From Toxonevra muliebris (taxonomy: Eukaryota; Arthropoda; Insecta; Diptera; Pallopteridae), in the NCBI GenBank assembly GCA_963691655.1, contig OY829326.1, forward strand, positions 150,864,998-150,928,997: a DNA stretch of 64,000 bases, read 5' to 3'. Shown here piece by piece: positions 44,290 through 55,118 of this stretch. Position 1 is the stretch's first letter; each line of letters opens with the position of its first letter. A model generated the notes under the pieces. The model saw only the letters and a list, made by a program, of their open reading frames with translations. It did no database searches and was not told the origin of the DNA. A program made the translations under genes and the position numbers.

Positions 44290-45830
44290 ATTCTGATTGA
44301 AAGTAGTTGTTTCTCCTACTATTTCTTTCCATTTTCAACCTGCTCCTTTCTTTCCGTTCTTCTCTAATTTTTCTTACTCTTCGCTGTTCTCTCTTTCACT
44401 TTTTCTTGTTTCTTTCCCCTTTGTCTTTCTTTTCCTTCTTGATTTTCACCCTTAAATCTCTTTTTTCTCTCTCATATAACAAAAATCTTATTCCCACTCC
44501 GCTCTCTTTTTTGCCCATTTCCACCTCTACCAAACTCGTATTCACCTCCATAGCTCTTCCCATGTTTTCTCGTTCCTCTCTCTCTTCACTACATCTCTCA
44601 ATTTTTTCTCTATTTCCTCCCTTTATGTCATCACAGTTTTCTCCTCTCTTTTGTCTCTGTCTTTGTCTCTTTTATATTAGGTTAGGTTGGAGTGGCTGTC
44701 GAGAGACACACTTAGGCCTGAATGGCCCATTGTGATACCACATAGTTGGACCTACAGTTTAACGCCGATTCCGAACGGCGGTGTGGCAATTTTTTATCGG
44801 CTTGGTGGTTTTGCCATTACCAACCAATGTATGTATTTGTACACTATCTTATAATTCTCATACACTTCATATTGATAGTGAATATAAGAAAGTAATGAAA
44901 ATTAACCACCAGACGAAGACGGGATTCGAACCCGAACCTCCCAGATGAAAGTCTAGTGCACTATCCACTAGGCTATCGAGGTCGTCTTTTTTATATTGAT
45001 TACTGCCATCTCTCTTTAACCACTTCCTTTCTTTCGTAAACCGTTTCCTTTTCTTTCCTCTCCCTTTTTTCCTTTCTTTTATTTTCTCCTTTTCTCTCAA
45101 TCTTTTTTCCATCACCACTCTTCTTCTTAGCCTTCTGTTTCCCCGTTCTTTCTTTCTCTTTTCCACTCTTTAGTACTTCCCGCAAGTTTTTTCTTTACTT
45201 CCTCTCTCCTTCTATTTTTCTATTTCTCCCCTCCTTCTCTCCATTTCCTTTTTCTATTTCTCATCATTCTTCTCTTTTCAGTTTTACCACTATTAATTTT
45301 TTTTGTTATTTCATACCCTCTTTCATTCTTCCTCTCTACCTCTTTCTCTATATCATTCCCCTCTTCATTTTTCTCTTCTCATACTCTTTCCCACTCATTT
45401 ATTCTTTTCTCATAACTCTAAACTCCTTCACCTCTTTCCGTTTTTTGTTTCTATCTGTCTCTTTTCCTTCTTTTTACAATATATTCCCATATTCCACATT
45501 TTTCGTGGTCCCACATCGTCCCACCTTCCTTTTCCGATTCCCTCTTCCCTTCCTAACTTTGCAAAATACATCCTTTTCTGTCCGTCTTCTATATCATTTT
45601 CTTTTACTCTCTCTCTCTGTATACTCCCCTCGCTTCTCTCTCATCTCCACTTCCTTAGTCATTTCTATCCCTGACTTCTTTAACTTTTTCCTGTTCTTTA
45701 TTTTCTGCTTTCTTCTGTCTTGCTTTCTTCTCTCTTTGTCTGTCCTTTTCACATTCCACTCCCTCCTTTCTATCTTTCCTTTCTCATCTTTTTTTCTTTT
45801 ATACGATCTTTCTGCCTTACTGTAGTAACT
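44290..45830. repeat. Polypyrimidine tract (C+T), ~1.2 kb net
   Basis: The plus strand is strongly C/T over 44290-44669 and 44998-45830, interrupted only by a SINE at 44679-44988. Long S/F/L/P-rich frames here (44307-44735, 45303-45674, 45445-45825) are composition artefacts. The tract mirrors the polypurine tract at 4930-5820. Confidence 0.85.
44679..44988 (-). mobile_element. tRNA-derived SINE with (TAACC)n tail, copy 2
   Basis: A copy of the 31408-31695 SINE in the same orientation, sharing GGTTCGGGTTCGAATCCCG and the GCCGTTCGGAATCGGC core. Its tail is only about two pentamers (AGGTTAGGTTGG on the plus strand). The perfect duplication TTTTATATT flanks it at 44670-44678 and 44989-44997, showing L1-like target-primed insertion into the polypyrimidine tract. 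Confidence 0.9.
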
Positions 45831-46313
45831 ATACAACTGAAGGAGCAATACCATATTTTCTTTGAAAAAAAGTTCCCCCGAGTCTTAAATTGTCAAAACA
45901 TATTTGCCACACAGTTTCCTCTTCCCCCTCCTTGCTTCTGAATGATAATTACCTCTCAGCACTATTCATCTTACAATAGTTTTCAATTCCGTTTAACTGA
46001 GTTCATAGCTATCATATTAACCTATACATATGCACGGAATCTCTAACACAAAAACATTCATTAATTACAAACACATGACATTTACAATAGTAACCAAATT
46101 TCAACTACAATTCTCCAAATTCGCTGAAAATTATACACGCTCAAAGTGAAATCGCTCCCAACAGCAATTTACTCACCACTCACTCTTCAGTTGTCTGTCA
46201 GTCGCTTACTTTTAACTCCCTTCATTCAATTTCATCATGCGTGATATTTAGCTTATAAAGCTGGAGTTAAGTATGACACTATGAGCGCTTCAGCATTCCA
46301 TCATTTCAGCAGT

Positions 46314-46333
46314 AGCAGCAGCAGCAGCAGCAC
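46314..46333. repeat. (GCA)n microsatellite
   Basis: Six consecutive GCA triplets after TTTCAGCAGTA. Confidence 0.9.
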
Positions 46334-46843
46334 TCAGCATTGTCAAACAGTTACAAAATAGTCGAAAAGTCTCTACATTTTCATCAACGTTGAAATTTGA
46401 ATTGGAAGGCAGTGTTAGGCACTGAAGTCATGTGTGGATGACTTAACTCATATGCTGATTGCTTCACATTGAGTAAAAATAAGTAGTAGCTACCAACTAC
46501 AAAAAGAAAAAAAAAAAACGATGAAAGCGACACTAAAACTATCCTCAGCAATTGGCACTGGCAATGTACACTATAAAATTATACGAAAGTCATATCCACA
46601 TATCTGCGTAGAAATATCTCAAAGTTTTGCGCCATTTTGTGATCCTAGCACTTAAATGAAAGCGAACAAAAAAAAAAAAACAAAATACTAGCGCAACATA
46701 TCGTCATCGCACGCAAATGAAATTGAAGCGCTGCATTGTAAGTGTGCAGCAGTGCAGCAATGATTGGCATACGGGTGATTTTGGTTGAAAGGGTTTGATA
46801 TGATTATGATGGTTTGATGTTGAAAGTGTTGGCACTAGTAGTA

Positions 46844-46872
46844 GGGGGAGGGGGGTGGGGGGGAGGCGGGGG
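46844..46872 (+). other. Potential G-quadruplex
   Basis: Four G-runs of at least five separated by one to four bases (GGGGGAGGGGGGTGGGGGGG then AGGCGGGGG) fit the G-quadruplex pattern on the plus strand. Confidence 0.75.
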
Positions 46873-47839
46873 TAAAGGATGAAGCGGTTATACGTAGTAA
46901 TAATAATGAAAATCAGCCAAGTTTCAGCGATTTTAAATCAAAAGAGAAGCCTATTCAAATTTTTATGAGTATCTTTGTATGCACTTACCTTATTTATCCA
47001 CGTGGAAAATCTATTTTCAGTTGCAATTCTGGAAAATAATAGAAAACATTTCAGTTTTTTTTATTAAATATTGGAACTAATTAAAAAAAAAACAACAATC
47101 TTTTAAAGAGATGTTAACAATACGAATACAATTCTACAATAATACTTATTTCTCTATTACTTCATATTAGACAATTAGTTTATAAGGCAGGGTGTCATTC
47201 TTTCTATAGATTGTAGAAGAAAACACGAGAGTTTAATAAAATCAACGATGAACAAGCTTCCTAGTTTCAGCCAGTGCAGATCTAAGCAGGGCTGAAATCT
47301 GGAAGCTCATTTTTTTTTTAAATCAAAAAAAAATTATAAAATTATACTATGAGAAGTTCAGAGCAAATCTGAAGTTCTTTAATATAATACCTTGTTGTGG
47401 TACTAGAACTATGTAATCTTTGAAAATAAAATAAATAATGTCTATAAAAATTATAACATCCGGGTCATAAAATTTGAACAAAATCGAGGTTTAACTTGAA
47501 CGCTCCTTACTTTCTACTCTTCTAGGAGACTCGGTTTTCCGCTGTCAGTGCTACACTGTTCCAAATGAAATCAAAATTATTCACCTTTAGAGTCACTGTT
47601 CTCCATCTCTTGTTGTTCTAGGACAACCATGATTTCCTGGGATTCTACCGTGAATGACTCTTGTCGTGATGTTTTCCGAGGTTTCTTTGAGGTATGGTCT
47701 TACCACTTATTTCTTCCTGTTATTTGATATTTTTTGTTTTTAGTTCTGTTATTGTGTTTGAAAGATATCTGGTTTCATATCTCGAATTTGATATCACACG
47801 TGCTCTAAAGATTTTGGGTTTTGCTTTAGTTGATATTTA

Positions 47840-48087
47840 TGTGGCAATAAGGAATAACAGCTAAACTCAAAAGTAGAATAAAAACCTGCTGCGTATTTTA
47901 TATTATAAATCCCAAAATGTTGAAAGTTTTTGAAAAATTTTTGCAAATTTAGCCGTCTCCACAGTTTTTTATTAATCAAACTCCAATAATTATTTAAGAA
48001 CTTCCAATATTTTGGGTTTTATAATGAAAAATACGGAACAGGTTTTTAGTTGACTTTTGAGTTTAGCTGTTATTCCTTATTGCCACA
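47840..48087. mobile_element. Fold-back element with ~80-bp inverted arms
   Basis: The left arm starts TGTGGCAATAAGGAATAACA and the right arm (about 48007-48087) is its inverted copy with roughly 90% identity by eye over about 80 bp. Shared internal landmarks are AGCTAAACTCAAAAGT and AAAACCTG. Only about 85 bp of spacer separates the arms. The 61-codon minus-strand frame (47794-47979) runs through the left arm and is not a gene. If transcribed it would form a long hairpin RNA. Confidence 0.85.
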
Positions 48088-48129
48088 GATTTGTCGAATA
48101 CACCAAATGATATCGAATCTACGATTTAG

Positions 48130-48640
48130 GTAAAAATATTAGATCAAACTATAAACCAAAATCCAAGCCACAAACCATTCTAAATCTAGACCAAAATCTC
48201 AAACAACACATAGCCCAATAAACTGATTGAAATTCATGGCGAATTTCAAACCAAAACCCCAAACTAAACCCAGTCCAATAATCTGATTAAAATTTATAAC
48301 GAAATTCGGGCCAAACCCCTAAACGAAACCCAGTATAATTTTTATGATCAAAATTCTTTTCAGATTTCACACCAAAATTCAAACCAAAACTCATATCAAA
48401 ATTGATACCAGATTCGTACCGAAATTTAAACCAAAAAAAAAACTGAAATTCAGACCAACACTCAGACCAAATTCAGACCAAAATTAAAAAAAAAATGTTA
48501 GACTTAAAATCTGATCAAAATTCAGAATAAACGTAGATCAAATTCAGACTAATAATCAAATCTAAAATAAGACTAAAACCCTGACCATAAAATCGTACCT
48601 GAAAACAGAACAAAAAGCAGACCGAAACCCATTATATACC
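48130..48640. repeat. Degenerate satellite (AATTCAGACCAAA type), second locus
   Basis: The same motif and orientation as 7191-8590 over about 500 bp, for example AATTCAGACCAACACTCAGA and CAGACCAAATTCAGACCAAA near 48450-48485. Confidence 0.85.
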
Positions 48641-48843
48641 TATCCAATGGCAGGACATTTGTAAGCTGACCCTAAACTTCAAATTCAATGTTTAATAAAC
48701 AGTTGAGATGTAGAAAGATTTTGAAAGCTTTTAAGCAATCACCATTTTGAGAGGTATTGCAATCTTTATAGACCCTATCAGAACTGTCCCCGATGATTTC
48801 ATTTATCTGCTAGTGCCCTTCCGCCTTCGGTATTATATTCCCA

Positions 48844-49475
48844 GGTATATATGTGCCAGGTCATAGAGAACATGTAGGCAATGAAATGGCGGACGAACTT
48901 GCAAGGAAAGGATCATCCAGTGAATTCACTGGACCACGACCATTCTGCGGTCTACCATGGAGTTCCGTTAAAATCAGTTTAAAAAATTGGCTGCACAGTA
49001 ACTCGCTACAATACTGGATGGAAACTCCCGGTAACAGACAAGCTAAATCATTCATGCCAAAGATCTGTCAACGCAGAACTAAACAACTGCTTAATTTAGG
49101 CAGGAACCAAATCCGAATTGCCACAGGGTTCTATACAGGGCACTGTAGGGTCAAAAAAACACCTATCGAACTTGGGTCTAGCACAAGACGATACGTGCCG
49201 AATATGTAACGAGGAGGAAGAAACAGCAGAACATATTTTATGCCACTGTGAAGGTCTAATGAAGACCCGACTTCGTTACTTGGGAAAGTCTATCCTACAA
49301 CCGCAAGACATTGCGGATTGTTCTCCTAAAGAGATATTAAATTTCCTCAAAGGAAATAAACTCATAGGAGAACTATAAACACAATAATCTTTGAGGTATA
49401 ACACAATATGCCCAAGATGACCGCAGTGATCTGGGAAATTATTGCCCACCTCCGTATTAATCTAATCTAATCTAA
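48844..49475 (+). mobile_element. 5'-truncated LINE insertion with exact 11-bp target duplication
   Basis: TTATATTCCCA occurs at 48833-48843 and again at 49476-49486. Between them is the last part of a LINE ORF2 and a 3' UTR ending in a (TAATC)n tail. The element begins within the RNase H domain, so reverse transcription stopped early. The perfect duplication indicates a fairly young insertion. Confidence 0.95.
48853..49378 (+). pseudogene. LINE ORF2 C terminus (RNase H end plus finger)
   Basis: The frame opens PGHREHVGNEMADELARKG, the C-terminal RNase H motif with the last catalytic Asp (in NEMADELA). A ~110-residue linker (LPWSSVKISLKNWL...NQIRIATGFYTGHC) follows. The frame then shifts by one at a seven-A run near 49153-49159 and continues with HLSNLGLAQDDTCRICNEEE, ending in a C-x2-C-x8-H-x4-C finger and a stop at 49378. 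The RNase H and finger order marks a Jockey/I-group LINE. It lacks endonuclease and RT. Confidence 0.88.
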
Positions 49476-49486
49476 TTATATTCCCA

Positions 49487-51688
49487 CTATTTTGACGTTG
49501 ATGAGTAGCTGGTGTTAGTAATCCTCATCGCTTTCGTTTTTGTGATGTCAATTTTCGCTCTTTCATTGCGAACTTACCCTTGAAGGTCATCTACTTTGGC
49601 TTGAAAGGTATTGACCTTGTGCGAGACAAAGGATATACCATAGGCTTAGTCTATAACTTCTAACTTCAGACATCGATGGTTAAACCCACAGATATGCTTA
49701 GTGCCAAATATGGAAATTTACTGAAACGCAAAATTTTCTGGGTTCCTGATGAATGCACTGAGTATGTTTTAGTTGTGAACAACAACGACCCGGGAATTAT
49801 TGTATGGGGCTTATATTACTTTTGTAATTTTGGGGCGTATCCTTTATGCACCCTTCACACTCCATGTACAGTGTATATTAGTTTTGAGTCGATCTAGTCA
49901 TGTCTGTCTGTCTTCAAAAGCTCGAATTAATTTTCAACAATTTTATAGCCACACAAAAGTCAAGTATGGAAATAGGAAAAATTGGCCAAGAGTGTGTGGT
50001 AAAATTGATATCAAAGGAAATACTGAATCACTTTGAACAAAATGCCTTTAGAAAAATTCCTGTCACTAACCAGAAATCATCAAAGAAAGGGAAATATTGA
50101 AATGAATATAATGAAATTCAGTTTAATGAATTATGCTAATAATTAAGTAAATAAAGAAGCAAAAACTATTGAAATAAAATTATAATCATGCCCACCTACC
50201 CTAAAGTTATTTCTCTAGAGGGTGAACTTAATTAATTTCTGAGTTTTTTATGTAAGTAAAATTTTAACTTTAATTAAAGTTTTTGAATATTTAAGAAAAA
50301 AACAATTTATTGAACGTTTATATTTTAGATTTCGATTTAATGAAAACAATTTTGGGTAGAAGAAAATCGGTTGTACAAAATTTTAAGTAACTCTTCAGTT
50401 TAAAATTTTATTTGATTACCTACCAATGTAGTTGCTTATATGTTCTGCTAAATTTTTATTATAAATCATCAGAGCAGCACTTAAAAGATACTACACAAAA
50501 CTCAGTTAGAGTTTCCAAAATATAATTTAAATTGAATATTTGAACATCATATTTCTTCATCTTAACTCATTAAAATTTATAAGAAACAAGCATACAAAAT
50601 ACAACAAGACAAACAAAACAAAAATTTTATTTTGCTTATTGAATTTAAAATTTTTGTGAAATAGAATTTTTGCAGATTAGATTTCGAAAATTTTATTTTT
50701 CTTAGTATTTGATTTAAGTAAGTATGCATGATTGTTGTTGTTGTTTTGTATCATTTATGTATTTATTTATTTACTAAGCTCTTCTCTTTTATTATGTTTT
50801 CTTTCCTGTTTGAAAGAGATGCTATGCAAACAAATTAATTTATACAAATAATCATAGAATAAATAAGAATTTACAAACCAAATCTTCAAAGTACACACAC
50901 ACATACGTATATACAGGAATATAAATATAAAAGCATTAGGATGATTGCAAATAAAAATTAACCACACAAAGACAATTACACACACACACACAAATTTATA
51001 ACATAAATCGCATTGATTTGACAGCGCGCAACATTTTCGCCAAAGCGAAACATAAATACATACAAAACATATGAATATGAAAATGTATGTGTTTTTATGA
51101 ATGTGTGTGCGAGCATATTTTTCCCCACTTCATTCACTTGCATACAGTTGTGGTTTTGCTTTGCTTTGATATGTGCATAAATACGCTAATGAATTTTCAT
51201 AGCTACAACATATAGTAAAATTGTAATTTTATGTATGCTGATATAAGCAGACACACACATACAAATACATGAACATAAATATGTAGATATGTTTGTAGTT
51301 TTATGTATTATGTATTTTTTTTTTTTTGTTTTTGTATTTATAAATATGTACGCTTACAAATTGCGTATTTATTTATGAACCAAAACGAAAAAAAAACGAA
51401 GAAATTCAAATCGCAAAGACTTTCAACACATTCGTCGTTGTAAACGCAACTCATTCACACAGCACCAACAACAACTAAAAATACGCTATAACTTTTTATG
51501 ATTTTTGCACACCCTAGCAAACCCCAGCAAAAGCAGCAGTAGCAGAAATTTATTCTATAGCAAGTACTCTCTCACTTCTCCTTACATATATTGCTTTTTA
51601 TTTTTGTTTTTACTCGATGATGTGTTGCCTTGAAGTTTATGTTATGGCAACAATTTTGTTGTAGTATAGTGTATAATACATAAATACA
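49487..51688. other. AT-rich spacer, nothing recognised
   Basis: (CA)n near 50980-50992 and T-runs near 51316-51328. Frames near 49676-50100 overlap one another and have no motif. Confidence 0.5.
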
Positions 51689-52089
51689 CAGGGGCGGATA
51701 CAAGGGAGTGAACAGGGGGAAATTTTGCCCTCCGCCCAAATGATTTTCAAACACTTAAAAATTTTATAACTTAAACAGGTAAAAAGATGAACATAATTAG
51801 TTATGACGAGGAATTGTGGCGGATTCCGAAACGGCCGTCTGATTTGCCCGTCTCTATATACATTGTTGTTGTGATGACTACATTTGTTCATTGTTCACCT
51901 GTTTCTATATAAATTCAAATAACGAAAGTGACATGAACTTAAGTCATGACTTTGAAAATTAACCTCTAGATTTAGATTTCATAGTCTCTTAAAAAATAAT
52001 TAGTTATTATTGTTTTTAGTTATTACGATTTACTTTCAATTATGACAAAAATGAATAATCTTGCTCATTAAATCACTTTCCTTCTCTAT

Positions 52090-52690
52090 GGAAATGTGCA
52101 GAAAATAATAATGATACCTAAACCAAATAAATCTGAAAACTCAGTGCCCTCATATAGACCTATAAGTTTGCTGCCAATATTCTCGAAAATATTCGAAAAA
52201 GTAGATTGCTAATAATACATGAAAATAAGAATATAGTTCCGAATCAGCAATCGTCATAAGCACGGTACTCCTGAGCAATATCATCAATATTGTCACTGTA
52301 TTTCTGGAACGCAAAAAATATTGCTCTGCCTTATTTTTGGACATTCAAGAAGCGTTCGAAAAAGTTTGACATCAAGGGCTGTTATACAAATTAAAAAATT
52401 TACTTCCAGCTCCATTTTATTTGGTCTTAAAGTCCTATCATTCTATGTCAAAGTAAATGATAAAACATCAGCCAAACGTCAAGTGAAAGCCGGAGTACTA
52501 CAGGGCAGAGTTGTGGGTTCTGCTTTTTATTCGATTTTTACCTGCGACTTGCCTGAAACTGATGGTGTTACTATAGCTACTTATCCAGACGATACTGACA
52601 CTTTAGCGTTAAATCAATCTCCTACAGAAGCTGCTAATCTAGTTCAGAAACAGCTCGACGACGTTCAACAATGGTTACTTCGTGGATGAG
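52090..52690 (+). pseudogene. Jockey-like reverse-transcriptase relic
   Basis: Fragments of the RT domain in order: SYRPISLLPIFSKIFEK (52150-52200), then FRHKHGT-like sequence, then the frame 52321-52689. In that frame VKAGVLQGRVVGSAFYSIF corresponds to G-V-P-Q-G-S-V-L-S-P, and ATYPDDTDTLA to the catalytic A-x-Y-A-D-D-T, with Ala changed to Pro (Y-P-D-D at 52582-52593). The C-terminal LVQKQLDDVQQWL follows. Stops at several places and the changed catalytic box make it dead. Ends where the dimeric SINE begins. Confidence 0.75.
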
Positions 52691-52870
52691 TGCTTGACTG
52701 GAGTTCCATCTGCCTCAGGTTCGATTCCCAGATGGGGTTAAATTCTTAAAAAATGTCCAAAAGGATTTTTCTGATAAAATGGATCATTTCGGTGATTTAG
52801 TTCTTAAATAAGCGACTCAAGTACCAGTTCAACGGGTTCTATTCTCAGGTAGAGAATTGAATCCACCAAA
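52685..52870 (+). mobile_element. Dimeric tRNA-derived SINE, copy B
   Basis: Monomer 1 has GAGTGCTTGACTGGAGTTCC and CAGGTTCGATTCCCAGATGG (B box). The linker GTCCAAAAGG resembles that of copy A, and monomer 2 has GCGACTCAAGTACCAGTTC and AACGGGTTCTATTCTC, then an A-run tail. Order and spacing match copy A (19441-19650, minus). The 5' end lacks the A box, so it is truncated against the Jockey-like relic. Confidence 0.7.
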
Positions 52871-52984
52871 AAAAAAAAACAAAATTATAGGTTTCGGGTC
52901 GATATAAAGAAAATCCCAGATGGGAAAGAGAAATTTGAATACAGTGTAGGAATCAGCGACCTTAAATTATTCTTAAAATTCTAC

Positions 52985-53110
52985 TAGGATAGGTTAGAGT
53001 GGTTGTCCTATGATAATAGGACCTACTTAGGCCATATAAGGCCCATTGTAATACCACGTGGCTTATCCACAATTCCCTAATCTTACAATGAACTTTGTGG
53101 TTCTCTAAAT
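52985..53110 (-). mobile_element. 3' fragment of the (TAACC)-tailed SINE
   Basis: AGGATAGGTTAGAGTGGTTG followed by ACTTAGGCC and GGCCCATTGTAATACCAC is the 3' part of the SINE seen at 31408 and 44679 (GGAGTGGTTGTC, CACTTAGGCC, GGCCCATTGTGATACCAC). The head is missing. Confidence 0.7.
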
Positions 53111-54279
53111 TCTACTAATACTCGACCCATTATAAACCAATGTAAAACCGAAAACTGAATAAATGTATCCTATTGCTATATTTTCCACGATCCTTTACCT
53201 TGGGAATAGATCATAGAAATTGCGAAATGCTTTGCTACAAGAACTAGTTCATATGGAGAATTTTTATTTCCTCTCCCATAAATGTTTCCTGTATCCGCCA
53301 CTGTACATACATATGCACGTATGTGCTCATATATGTGTTGTTGTTGGTTTTGGGGAACGGTTGACTGGAAAAGTGTCTCGTCTATAAGTGTCTTCAAAAT
53401 TTACCACGAAAGTATGCAAAAAGAAGAGTGAAACTTATGAAAAGGAAGTCTTAAATGAACACATTAAATTGCAGCGTGATTGCATATGAATGCATGAAAT
53501 TGCTTCATCTTTTAAAAATAGCATCATAATTGCTGAAAAAAAATAAATAAACAATAAAAGAAATTAATTCGAGTTGAAGTTGAATGCACTTCAAAATAAT
53601 TTATATGCAAAAATATTAACTTTTCCTAGATATTTTTAGACTTCCATAGAGTCGTTGTTCTGAATGTGCGGTAGATAAAATCAAGAAGTTGTAAGCAAAG
53701 ATATATTTGTTAACCTATGTTTCTTGAGTGTATTAAAAATCACGAACAGAGAGGAGTGCTTCTTGTAGAAAGAAGGTTCATGCTAGCTGATGTTGGTATT
53801 TCCAAAGAGGGTGGGTGTTTTCATTCTTTAGTTATTTAATTTTTTTTTTTTTCATGAATTTGTGAAATGTTTACCACGAAAAGGGGGAAGGGGCTTTTAT
53901 CCCCTCTTTCTTCTCCTTCCGCTCTTTAGAACCCACTAGAGCCGAAACAAACTTCTAATATTATGACCGAATAAAACATCTTTAACCATCTTATGGATGT
54001 TGTTTTCATATAAAAACCATAGTTTCAAAATTCGTATTTGGGTTATCATCTCTTCAATTCCAACCACAGTTCCACAGAATTTGGAGCATTTCTGATTTAG
54101 AAAAGTGTTGACAAATCGAAAAGTAACAGCATAGTTAAATTTTTATTCATCCAAATGAGCAGAAGTGAATTTTTGAAATCAGATAATATCCGATAAATAT
54201 CAGATAAATTCCAAAAATTCTGAAATAGAACTTTTTGAATTTTTTGTTTCTGAATTTTTTTAAATTGGGTAATATTTGT

Positions 54280-55109
54280 TGGTGTCGCAAGATCTACGAG
54301 TGGGGTCTCACGAACAGAGTTGAATCCAACGCGCCTAAGACCCAATGTTGTTTGTTATCGCACAAACGAATGCCCCAACCCTCTGTTAACCTCCTGGTGA
54401 TTATTGCGGAGTCAGAAACTCTTGATGTTCTGGGCATGTCCATCCAATGTGACGTTCGTTGGAATAATCATATTTTTGATGTGTCGAAAGAAGCAGCCAA
54501 GTGCCTCGGCTTTCTAAAGCGGTGTAAGAAATACTTCACTTAAAATACCGCATGATCTATACCACCTATATCCGCCCCAAACTGGAGTATAATTCGCATC
54601 TATGGGCAGGAGCTTCACGAACGCAACTAGAGTTTCTGGATCGTATTCAACATCGGGCGATAAAGCTAATAGGAGACAGTAGGGTTTCCAGCTCTATTGA
54701 CTCCTTGAAACATCGTAGAAACGTGGCTTGTGCGACTCTGTTCTACCGGTATTTTCATGGTAAATATTCCGCTGAGATACGGAATATGACTCCACCAGTT
54801 CATGTGTTCACCAGAACTACTCGAACTGCAAGCGGTAGTCACGCATTCCACGTAGATATGGTACCCCAACGCACCACGCATTACAGAGATATTTCTTTTC
54901 TCTGCCGTACCGCGCGTATATGGAATAAGCTCCCTGCAACAGTTTTTCCTGACTTTTACGACATTTCCAAATTTAAAACAAACGTTCACAACTTTTTCTC
55001 CCTCTTTCCTCCTACCACTAATCTATCTTCATTCCTCAATCAACGCAATGCTTTGCATTCATAGGGGTACCCCCTGAGTGTTGATTGCCTAAAAAAAAAA
55101 ATAAAAAAA
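54280..55109 (+). mobile_element. 5'-truncated LINE insertion with poly(A) and 9-bp target duplication
   Basis: AATATTTGT flanks the element at 54271-54279 and 55110-55118. The body encodes the end of an ORF2 protein, then a short 3' UTR (GGGGTACCCCCTGAGTG) and an A-rich tail (55091-55110). Confidence 0.85.
54286..55063 (+). pseudogene. LINE ORF2 C-terminal region (Jockey/CR1-type)
   Basis: The upstream frame (to 54543) carries NAPKTQCCLLSHKR and VLGMSIQCDVRWNNHI, the post-catalytic RT region. A one-base loss after KKYFT shifts the frame, and the downstream frame (54552-55064) continues YTTYIRPKLEYNSHLWAGAS, then IQHRAIKLIGDSRV and SIDSLKHRRNVACATLFYRY, ending near TARIWNKLPATVFP. This is the thumb and C-terminal domain found in many insect Jockey/CR1-type ORF2 proteins. 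The catalytic part is missing because of 5' truncation. Confidence 0.85.
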
Positions 55110-55118
55110 AATATTTGT

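Larger units (their letters stand above)
45831..47839. other. Non-coding spacer
   Basis: No gene recognised. Includes the (CAG)n and G-rich tracts listed separately. Confidence 0.5.
51689..53303. mobile_element. Putative composite hAT-type element (CAG-GGCGGATACA ends)
   Basis: The left end CAGGGGCGGATACAAGGG and the right end (complement CAGTGGCGGATACAGG) form ~15-bp terminal repeats. Their flanks TAAATACA (51681-51688) and TACATACA (53304-53311) match at 7 of 8 bases. Inside lie a Jockey-like RT relic, a dimeric SINE and a SINE-tail fragment. The flanks are TACA-rich, so the duplication could be fortuitous, and the two ends could belong to different elements. Confidence 0.5.

Noticed and set aside
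44307..45825. Several 120-140-codon frames
   Set aside because: Same composition artefact in the polypyrimidine tract; one runs straight into the SINE.
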